Part shown: piece after piece, positions 26,717-32,810 of the stretch | How positions within the stretch are numbered: position 1 is the first letter of the stretch | Layout of the letters: the number at the start of each line of letters is the position of its first letter | Assembly: GCA_015060765.1 (NCBI GenBank) | Contig: SUXW01000005.1 | Span: 62,001-126,000 of the forward strand | Length of the DNA stretch: 64,000 nt | Direction of reading: 5' to 3' | Origin: Bacteroides sp. | GTDB lineage: Bacteria; Bacteroidota; Bacteroidia; Bacteroidales; Bacteroidaceae | The notes under the pieces: model-generated | Told to the model about the DNA's origin: nothing | The model's database searches: none | What the model saw: only the letters and a program-made list of their open reading frames with translations | Translations under genes and position numbers: made by a program

Positions 26717-28588
26717 TTATCTGCCAAGTAAAACTAACAAGACATTGATGTCGCTTGGAGATATACCCGGTATTCTACTGGCTTGCGCCAACGTCTCCGG
26801 ATCAATCTTAACCAACTTTTGTCGGGCTTCCGTAGAAAGGGAATTCAACGAATTGTAGTCGAATTTCCCTTTGATGCGGATGCTTTCCAAACGATGAATC
26901 TTGTCGGCTATCATCCGTTCGCGGTCGATGTATCCTTGGTACTTGATGAGTACTTCGGCGGCTTCGATGATTTCCTCCTTGCGGTCGGTTATCTTATCCA
27001 GATAAGCTTTGAACGAAGGTATGTATTCAGCAATGCTTGCAATGGTTATTTGCGGACGGATAATCAAATCCATCAGTTTGCATCCGCGAGTAAGGGGAGC
27101 GGTACCCAGTTTTTCCAATGCATCGTTTATCAATGCGGCCTTGATGGAGAAATTCTTGGTGTATTCAATGATTCCTTGTACGGCTTCTCGTTTGCTACAA
27201 AGCATATTGTATCGGTCTTGTTTTACAAGGCCTAATTTGTATGCTTTCTCAGTAAGTCGCATGTCGGCATCATCTTGTCTTAACAGGATGCGATATTCAG
27301 CTCGTGAAGTAAACATGCGGTAGGGTTCGTCCACACCTTTTGTAACCAAATCGTCTATCAGCACTCCGATGTAGGCTTCATCCCGTCCTAATACGAACGG
27401 TTCTCCGCCGTGGCAATTGATGTGAGCGTTGATACCGGCTATGATGCCTTGTCCGCCTGCTTCTTCGTAACCGGTGGTACCATTTACCTGACCGGCCATA
27501 AAGAGGTTCTTTATGGCTTTGGTTTCCAATGTATGTTTCAGTTGGGTAGGATCGAAGTAATCGTATTCAATGGCATATCCCGGTCGATAGATGACCAAAT
27601 CCTTGAAAGCTGGAATCTTCTTCAACGCCTCTATTTGGATATTCATCGGGAGTGAGGAAGAGAATCCATTCAGATATAGTTCGTTGGTCGATTCCCCTTC
27701 CGGTTCCAAGAACAATTGGTGTTGTGGCTTGTCGGGGAAGGTCACGATTTTGGTTTCGATGCTGGGACAATAGCGTGGGCCGATGCTTTGGATTTGTCCG
27801 TTGAAGAGGGGGGATTCTGACAATCCTTGACGTAAGATTTCGTGTGCCTCATCGTTGGTAAAGCAAGTCCAGCATTGTAATTGCTTCAGCTTCCGTGGCT
27901 CGCTGATGAACGAGAAACGATGAAAGTCGTTCTCGCCGTCCTGTGTATCCATGTGTTCGAAATGAACGCTTCTGGCATCGATGCGAACGGGAGTTCCCGT
28001 CTTCATTCTTCCATATTCGATACCGTGTCGGGCGATGGATTCGGTCAGATGATAAGAAGCAGGTTCCGCACAACGTCCTCCAGCTAGCATCTTGGGTCCC
28101 ACGTGCATCAATCCGTTTAGGAATGTACCTGCGGTCAGGATAACACATTTGGCATGGAATGTTACGCCCCAACAAGTGATAACTCCCGTTACCTCACCGT
28201 TTTCTACCAATAGTTCTTCTACGGTATCTTGCCAGATATGTAGGTTGGGGATATTCTCCAGAATTTCTCGCCAGGCCCAGATAAACTTGCCTCGATCGCA
28301 TTGTGCACGTGGGCTCCACATGGCCGGTCCTTTCGAACGGTTCAGCATGCGGAACTGGATAGCGGTTCGGTCGGTTACCAATCCCATGTATCCCCCCAAT
28401 GCATCTATTTCTCTGACGATTTGTCCTTTGGCAATCCCTCCCACGGCAGGGTTGCAACTCATCTGTCCAATTTTGTTCATATCCATGGTAATCAGACAAG
28501 TCTTCGAGCCCAAGTTGGCCGAAGCGGCTGCGGCTTCGCATCCGGCATGTCCGGCACCAATTACAATCACATCGTACTTAAAATCCAT
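26717..28588 (-). CDS. mnmG: tRNA uridine-5-carboxymethylaminomethyl modification enzyme MnmG (GidA)
   Basis: MnmG works with MnmE to modify the wobble uridine of tRNAs. The 623-residue flavoprotein starts YDVIVIGAGHAGCEAAAA (FAD-binding GxGxxG) and has the family blocks SCNPAVGGIAKGQIVREIDA and GQVNGTTGYEEAGGQG, plus a C-terminal helical domain. The ATG at 28588 follows a minus-strand TACTTTTG box at 28611-28618. It heads the mnmG-apt-uvrC cluster. Confidence 0.97.
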   Translation of the reverse strand: MDFKYDVIVIGAGHAGCEAAAASANLGSKTCLITMDMNKIGQMSCNPAVGGIAKGQIVREIDALGGYMGLVTDRTAIQFRMLNRSKGPAMWSPRAQCDRGKFIWAWREILENIPNLHIWQDTVEELLVENGEVTGVITCWGVTFHAKCVILTAGTFLNGLMHVGPKMLAGGRCAEPASYHLTESIARHGIEYGRMKTGTPVRIDARSVHFEHMDTQDGENDFHRFSFISEPRKLKQLQCWTCFTNDEAHEILRQGLSESPLFNGQIQSIGPRYCPSIETKIVTFPDKPQHQLFLEPEGESTNELYLNGFSSSLPMNIQIEALKKIPAFKDLVIYRPGYAIEYDYFDPTQLKHTLETKAIKNLFMAGQVNGTTGYEEAGGQGIIAGINAHINCHGGEPFVLGRDEAYIGVLIDDLVTKGVDEPYRMFTSRAEYRILLRQDDADMRLTEKAYKLGLVKQDRYNMLCSKREAVQGIIEYTKNFSIKAALINDALEKLGTAPLTRGCKLMDLIIRPQITIASIAEYIPSFKAYLDKITDRKEEIIEAAEVLIKYQGYIDRERMIADKIHRLESIRIKGKFDYNSLNSLSTEARQKLVKIDPETLAQASRIPGISPSDINVLLVLLGR

Positions 28589-28610
28589 TGATTCATTTCT
28601 TTTTACCTTG

Positions 28611-28618
28611 CAAAAGTA
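28611..28618 (-). promoter_or_regulatory. -7 promoter element of mnmG
   Basis: The minus strand reads TACTTTTG, 22 bases before the mnmG ATG. The stretch from here to 28725 holds no gene; it has only an AAAAGTAA...TTACTTTT inverted repeat around 28621-28660. Confidence 0.5.
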
Positions 28619-28725
28619 GTAAAAAGTAAGATATGTTCATGTGTAAGGCTTTACTTTTCGTTTTTATTGGTTTAGATTATGTTTCTTTTCCTTGCGCATT
28701 TCTTTTTATTTTCATTTAAAATTCA

Positions 28726-28733
28726 TAGATTTG
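28726..28733 (+). promoter_or_regulatory. -7 promoter element of RNA element A
   Basis: TAGATTTG matches TAnnTTTG. The flanking TTAAA and TTCATAG bases are shared with copy B (TAGTTTTG at 50183-50190). Transcription would begin at about 28740, exactly where the paired 5' arm of the RNA starts. Confidence 0.6.
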
Positions 28734-28739
28734 CGGTGT

Positions 28740-29072
28740 CTTCACGCCGAAACCTCGGCAAGAGGTGGGGCGGTGGGGACAGACATATAGATAATGGCGT
28801 ATTCATACGCTTTGGTTTTGACCGTTCGAAGTCCTGAGAAAATTTCAATGCTGTCAAGAACAAAGCAACGAAGACGTACGTTGGGTATGTTTATAAGCAG
28901 ACCCGATTACACTTGTCAGCCCATGGTGTATCCGCTCCATAGGGCAATGAGTGTATAAGGTTACATTATATTCATATCGGCGTGAAGTTCGGAGTTGCTC
29001 GTTTCGACAGCATGGGCAATTCTCAGGCGCCTTGAACGGTGAAGCGAGCGACGAGTGGGCTTCACGTTTTTT
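28740..29072 (+). ncRNA. Structured RNA element A (unrecognised, copy 1 of 2)
   Basis: About 333 bases without a plausible ORF, similar over their whole length to 50197-50533. Helices seen by eye: 5' arm CTTCACGCCGA (28740-28750) with TCGGCGTGAAG (28977-28987); hairpin ACCTC/GAGGT just inside; GCGTAT/ATACGC; TTTGGTTTTGAC with GTCAAGAACAAA; and a hairpin with ACACTT/GAGTGT and GCCC/GGGC. The 3' domain pairs GTTGCTCG (28994-29001) with CGAGCGAC (29045-29052) and can pair CGTGAAG with CTTCACG (29060-29066) before six T. Differences from copy B keep these helices. It precedes a small ORF and a fimbrillin-like lipoprotein. I do not know its family or function; a regulatory leader or a free-standing RNA are both possible. 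Confidence 0.72.
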
Positions 29073-29103
29073 ATTTATATGTAATTGATTATCTTTTGTT
29101 TAT

Positions 29104-29128
29104 CTTCGCGATTCGGAGCCCGTCGTAC
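29104..29128 (+). promoter_or_regulatory. Conserved leader hairpin before small ORF A
   Basis: CTTCG (29104-29108) can pair with CGGAG (29114-29118), followed by the sequence GAGCCCGTCGTAC shared with copy B, where the pair is CTTCG/CGAAG. TATCTTCG at 29101 also resembles a -7 box, so it could be a second promoter instead. Confidence 0.4.
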
Positions 29129-29144
29129 TTTAAGTTATGTAATT

Positions 29145-29267
29145 ATGAAGAAAGTAGAATTTATCAAGTATGATGCTCCCGAAGTGGAAATCATTGAAGT
29201 GGAAGTGGAAAAAGGATTTGCGGCAAGTGGTAATGTTGAAGATCCTAATTATGGTGGTGGTGTTTAA
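29145..29267 (+). CDS. Small conserved VEKGFAAS peptide, cassette A
   Basis: A 40-residue acidic peptide starting MKKVEFIKYDAPEVEII and containing VEKGFAASGN, with a glycine-rich end (NYGGGV). Over 22 residues it matches 17 positions of the peptide encoded at 50605-50748. It has no signal peptide or membrane segment. The ATG at 29145 is chosen because the upstream part of the open frame lies in the conserved leader. It ends 18 bases before the lipoprotein ATG, so it is co-transcribed and may be translationally coupled. Function unknown; it could be a leader peptide or a peptide precursor. Confidence 0.65.
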   Translation: MKKVEFIKYDAPEVEIIEVEVEKGFAASGNVEDPNYGGGV

Positions 29268-29285
29268 TTGCTAAAAGGAATCATT

Positions 29286-31370
29286 ATGAAACGTTTCTCA
29301 TGGTTGTACATTCTACTGATGTTGGTAGGATGTACAGAATCGTCTATTGAAGACAACTCTATTATAGCAACCGGAGTAGAAGAATTTTATGCAACGATAG
29401 AAGGTACGAATGCACGCACTTATGTAGACGAGCAAATCCGTATGCGTTGGCATGCCGAAGACCGTATCACCATTTTCAAGAAAGAAACCTACAATCGTGA
29501 ATTTGAGTTTACAGGGAAGACAGGCGCCAATGCCGGTGGCTTCAATCAAGTGTCGGTCGATGATGAATTCTTTTCTAGTTATAAGGTCGATGCCAATTAT
29601 GCTGTTTATCCTCATTCGGCAGATACAGAATTAGATGAAACGGATTGTTTCTTTACACTTAATATGCCAGCCGAACAGACTTATGCAGAAAAGTCTTTCG
29701 GATTGAATGCCAATACCATGGTAGCGGTATCCGAATCGGGCAATTTGATGTTCAAGAATGTAGGTTGCTACTTACGTGTTCGTCTATATGGGGAGAATGC
29801 AAGTATATCTTCCGTTACATTAACGACCAAAGGAACCGAAGCTATTGCTGGTGAGGCAAAGGTTACTCCATCAATGGACGGTAACCCTACTTGCGAAATG
29901 ACAGGTATAGGTAAGAGTATAAGCCTGACATGTGATACTCCCGTCACCATCAGTTCGAATGCCGATGCACCTACCGACTTTTGGATTGTTGTACCTCCCG
30001 TTACATTGGCTAGCGGATTTACGGTTACGATAGAAAATAGTGATGGAAAGACGCAAACATACGATGTTAATCAATCCTTTACTTTTGAACGTAACAAGTA
30101 TTACGATATGGTCAGAGAAGTAGAGATAGAAAATATTCCGTTTATTCATGTGGCACAAGCAGGTACATTGTCTTCTCTAATTTCCGACGAAGATAAATAT
30201 ACAATCACTTCGTTGAAATTATCTGGGGAATTAAATGGCACGGACATTAAGTTTATTCGTGAAAATATGGCTGGTTGTTTTATAAGTTATAATACAGAAA
30301 GTTATGGTGCATTGAAAATCCTTGATTTAAGTGATGCTTCTATCGTGGAAGGAGGAGAAGCGTATTATAGTTCGTATACAACCGAGAATAATGTATTAGG
30401 AAATAGAATGTTTAATCGAAGTGCTACTCTTGAAAGTGTAATACTTCCGAAAAATATTACAACAATTGAAAGTTATGCTTTTTCTTATTGTTCAAATTTA
30501 AGTTGCGTAACTATTTTTGAGAATGTAAAATCTATTGGAGCAGATGCTTTTTTATATAGTAACTTAAGTGAAATAACTATTCCAGAAAGTGTTGAAACTA
30601 TAGAATCTGGTGCCTTTAACATGTGTAATTTAAGTGAAATAACTATTCCAGAAGGTGTTAAGACTATTGGAGATAATGCTTTTTATAATATTGAAAATTT
30701 AAAATCAGTATCCATTCCCCAAAGTGTAACCAGCATAGGACGTGAAGCTTTTGGCTATCATCGTGGAATAGATGTTTATATTAAAGATTTACGAAAATTC
30801 TTGGAAGCTTGCATTTCTGAAAATATAATTTTTACACCAAAAAATGATGGGGTTTATTATAGATTATTCCTGAATAATGTAGAGGTGAAAGATTTGATAA
30901 TACCAGAAGGTGTAACAAGAATACCCGTTTTGGCCACATGTTCAAGTTTGACATCCGTAACAGTTTCAGAAGGTGTTGATTGCAATTATTATATGGAGAT
31001 TTTTTATGATTGTATAAACTTGAAACAAGTAAATTTTCCTAATAGTTGTCAAGTAATTCCACCTGTAGCATTTGCAAAGAGTGGATTAACAACTATGATT
31101 ATAGGCAATAATGTTACTACTATTTGGTATGGAGCATTCTCGTATTGCCCGCTAAATGCATTTTATAGTTATACTCAAACGCCTCCTGCTATTGATGTTG
31201 CAACAGGTGTTCCTGATACAACTATAAACAATATGCCATCAGAAATAAGGTATTCTTTTGGGGGTGTGAACAAAGAAAATGCAACCCTTTATGTTCCTGT
31301 TGGATGTAAAACTGCATACGAAGCAAGTGATTGGGCAAATTATTTTGGAACAATTGTTGAGATGAATTAA
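29286..31370 (+). CDS. Fimbrillin-like lipoprotein with BspA-type leucine-rich repeats
   Basis: The 694-residue protein has a lipoprotein signal with lipobox LVGC (Cys16). Residues to about 290 look like the fimbrillin/Mfa-like N-terminal domain (NARTYVDEQIRMRWHAEDRI; FWIVVPPVTLASGFTVTI). From about 360 onward come BspA-type leucine-rich repeats of the form LSEITIPESVETIESGAF, ending in LYVPVGCKTAYEASDW. BspA repeats mediate binding to host proteins or other bacteria, so this is a probable cell-surface adhesin. It is the effector gene of cassette A; the LRR part is more AT-rich than its N-terminal part. The start is ATG 29286 rather than the in-frame TTG at 29268. Confidence 0.82.
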   Translation: MKRFSWLYILLMLVGCTESSIEDNSIIATGVEEFYATIEGTNARTYVDEQIRMRWHAEDRITIFKKETYNREFEFTGKTGANAGGFNQVSVDDEFFSSYKVDANYAVYPHSADTELDETDCFFTLNMPAEQTYAEKSFGLNANTMVAVSESGNLMFKNVGCYLRVRLYGENASISSVTLTTKGTEAIAGEAKVTPSMDGNPTCEMTGIGKSISLTCDTPVTISSNADAPTDFWIVVPPVTLASGFTVTIENSDGKTQTYDVNQSFTFERNKYYDMVREVEIENIPFIHVAQAGTLSSLISDEDKYTITSLKLSGELNGTDIKFIRENMAGCFISYNTESYGALKILDLSDASIVEGGEAYYSSYTTENNVLGNRMFNRSATLESVILPKNITTIESYAFSYCSNLSCVTIFENVKSIGADAFLYSNLSEITIPESVETIESGAFNMCNLSEITIPEGVKTIGDNAFYNIENLKSVSIPQSVTSIGREAFGYHRGIDVYIKDLRKFLEACISENIIFTPKNDGVYYRLFLNNVEVKDLIIPEGVTRIPVLATCSSLTSVTVSEGVDCNYYMEIFYDCINLKQVNFPNSCQVIPPVAFAKSGLTTMIIGNNVTTIWYGAFSYCPLNAFYSYTQTPPAIDVATGVPDTTINNMPSEIRYSFGGVNKENATLYVPVGCKTAYEASDWANYFGTIVEMN

Positions 31371-31404
31371 TAGAATAATAAATATAACCTTTAACTTAAA
31401 AAAT

Positions 31405-31680
31405 ATGTGTAATTTTAGTACTATCCCTGAAAGTGTTGATGCAACTTATCAATTGTATAAAACCACCAAAGGTTTAACACCTTATTATGCAAAATGTAAG
31501 AATATCCCAAAGTTCTATTTAATTGATTATGCTATTGGCGATGAAAAATGCAAAGAACTTTCCTATCCTGAATATTTAGATATGGAATTAAAACAAAAAT
31601 TGATAGAAATTCCTGCAAAGGAAGTCGATGAAGTCTTACTGAATGCTTTTTTTTCCTATATAAATACGCAAGAAGAATAA
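31405..31680 (+). CDS. Hypothetical 91-residue protein
   Basis: An ORF 34 bases after the adhesin gene, probably co-transcribed. The product begins MCNFSTIPESVDATYQLY, is mixed charged and aromatic (six Tyr), has three Cys (residues 2, 31, 55), no signal peptide and no membrane segment. I do not recognise a family. The PESV segment faintly echoes the LRR motif but the rest does not. It has no counterpart in cassette B. A predicted hairpin with a T-run (31856-31904) follows. Confidence 0.55.
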   Translation: MCNFSTIPESVDATYQLYKTTKGLTPYYAKCKNIPKFYLIDYAIGDEKCKELSYPEYLDMELKQKLIEIPAKEVDEVLLNAFFSYINTQEE

Positions 31681-31756
31681 AATAGATTCTCGAGAACTGT
31701 TAACTCCTACATTCTTTTAAATGACAGTTGAAGTATGTATGGAGATAAGAAAAAAA

Positions 31757-31783
31757 CAAAGTGAAGAGGCATACTTCACTTTG
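31757..31783 (-). terminator. Terminator-like hairpin on the minus strand
   Basis: CAAAGTGAAG (31757-31766) pairs with CTTCACTTTG (31774-31783); read on the minus strand it is followed by seven T. The nearest minus-strand gene (ybeY) ends 500 bases upstream of it. Confidence 0.45.
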
Positions 31784-31855
31784 AGAAAAAGTGTCCCCTT
31801 AAAAGGGGGTAGAACTATAAGATTTATATAGTGGGACATGCTCGTTCCAAACTTT

Positions 31856-31904
31856 CAAAGCTTTGAAGCACCCATCAAAAGGTGAATCAAAGCTTTGTTT
31901 TTTT
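31856..31904 (+). terminator. Putative terminator after cassette A
   Basis: CAAAGCTTTGA (31856-31866) and TCAAAGCTTTG (31887-31897) are complementary, enclose a 20-base loop and are followed by seven T. Each arm is itself palindromic. Confidence 0.5.
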
Positions 31905-31945
31905 CTATCCTCCTTACTACTTACAACTTTAAGTTTCAAAAAATT

Positions 31946-32049
31946 CCCTACATCCCTACATGATTTTTTATATTCTCCTGATTATCAAAACAACAAGCCA
32001 TGTAGGGAAACATGTAGGGAGCATGTAGGGAAGACTATTTCCCTACATC
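31946..32049. repeat. CATGTAGGG-type short repeat cluster
   Basis: Inverted copies CCCTACATC and CCCTACATG lie at 31946-31962. Three direct copies of CATGTAGGG start at 31999, 32011 and 32022. A further CCCTACATC is at 32041-32049. The arrangement of inverted and direct copies suggests a protein-binding or hairpin-forming site. No associated gene is recognisable. Confidence 0.7.
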
Positions 32050-32118
32050 CATCAAAGCAGAACATTAAGATATTAAAACCATAAGAATAAAGGTAAAAAG
32101 TATGATTATTTTTATGTT

Positions 32119-32202
32119 CTACAGTGTAGAACGTATAATCTACAATGTAAAACATACAATCTACAATGTAGTTTATATAAACTACGACGTAGAACGTAAA
32201 AT
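32119..32202. repeat. Four tandem 21-base palindromic repeats
   Basis: Units start at 32119, 32140, 32161 and 32182, each 21 bases long and each beginning with CTAC. Each holds a palindromic or near-palindromic core of the form CTACANTGTAG (CTACAGTGTAG, CTACAATGTAA, CTACAATGTAG, CTACGACGTAG), then an AT-rich spacer. The period of two helical turns suits repeated dimer binding on one DNA face. Confidence 0.8.
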
Positions 32203-32290
32203 TAGTTAGGTTTTAAATACTTAATTATAAGGACTTACCGGAAAAACGCATGAATTAGAATCCCTAAAAAATAGGGGTGTACGTGGCGGA

Positions 32291-32701
32291 TTATCGCATT
32301 TCGAGCGCCTTGTTTTCGGCTTCTTCCATGATTTCACGTTCGCCCGGACCTTTGTCGTTAATGCCGCATAGGTGGAGGATGCCGTGGATAATTACGCGAT
32401 GAAGCTCACGTTCGTAAGGCTGACCGAACTGTTCGGCATTGGTACGTACTGTATCGAGGCTGATGAAGAGGTCACCGCTGATGCGATTGCCTTCCGTATA
32501 ATCGAACGTGATGATGTCGGTATAGTAATCGTGCTCCAGATACTGACGGTTCACTTCCAATATTTTCTCGTCCGAACAGAAGATGTAGGCTATTTCACCC
32601 ACTTTCTTTTGGTAGGTAGCAGCTACGGCTTTGATCCATTCGGTTGTCTCTCTCTTTTTGATGGAGGGCATCTTGATGTCCTCGGATTGATATGTAATCA
32701 T
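32291..32701 (-). CDS. ybeY: Endoribonuclease / rRNA maturation factor YbeY
   Basis: YbeY is a metal-dependent RNase needed for 16S rRNA 3' maturation and ribosome quality control. The 136-residue protein has the segment DYYTDIITFDYTEGNRISGD and the metal motif HGILHLCGIND. In the usual HxxxHxxxxxH motif the last ligand is His; here it is Asp. The start at ATG 32701 is supported by a minus-strand TATGTTTG box at 32722-32729, which excludes the longer in-frame starts. It diverges from the TonB receptor gene. Confidence 0.9.
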   Translation of the reverse strand: MITYQSEDIKMPSIKKRETTEWIKAVAATYQKKVGEIAYIFCSDEKILEVNRQYLEHDYYTDIITFDYTEGNRISGDLFISLDTVRTNAEQFGQPYERELHRVIIHGILHLCGINDKGPGEREIMEEAENKALEMR

Positions 32702-32721
32702 ACGCTGGTATTTTGTTTTTG

Positions 32722-32729
32722 CAAACATA
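32722..32729 (-). promoter_or_regulatory. -7 promoter element of ybeY
   Basis: The minus strand reads TATGTTTG, a TAnnTTTG match, 20 bases before the ybeY ATG. Confidence 0.5.
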
Positions 32730-32758
32730 ATGTTTTTTGTTGGAATGGCAAAAAATGA

Positions 32759-32766
32759 TACCTTTG
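32759..32766 (+). promoter_or_regulatory. -7 promoter element of the TonB receptor gene
   Basis: TACCTTTG matches TAnnTTTG and lies 44 bases before the receptor ATG. Confidence 0.5.
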
Positions 32767-32810
32767 CTAAACCTTTTGGCGTGTAATGTATCTTTATATA
32801 AAAGAAACTC

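Larger units (their letters stand above)
31681..32290. other. Gene-poor, repeat-rich intergenic block
   Basis: No convincing gene lies in these 610 bases. It holds a minus-strand terminator-like hairpin (31757-31783), a CCCCTT/AAGGGG hairpin near 31795-31808, a plus-strand hairpin with T-run (31856-31904), six copies of a CATGTAGGG-like 9-mer (31946-32049) and four tandem 21-base palindromic repeats (32119-32202). A 73-codon open frame at 31863 runs through the repeats and is not supported. Confidence 0.7.

Noticed and set aside
28740-29072. Diversity-generating retroelement template repeat
   Set aside because: The two copies resemble a template/variable pair in being similar repeats, but no reverse transcriptase is present, the copies are non-coding, and differences are not adenine-specific.
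28740-29072. Assignment of the element as tmRNA, RNase P RNA or 6S RNA
   Set aside because: I could not find the tmRNA tag and acceptor arms, the RNase P conserved regions or a 6S-type single long bulged helix, and two copies beside adhesin genes would be unusual for these.
31863-32084. 73-codon ORF in the repeat block
   Set aside because: It starts at a TTG inside a hairpin and is largely made of the CATGTAGGG repeats; no family features.
31946-32202. CRISPR array
   Set aside because: Repeats are too short (9 and 21 bases), tandem or irregular without unique 30-40 base spacers, and no cas genes are present.
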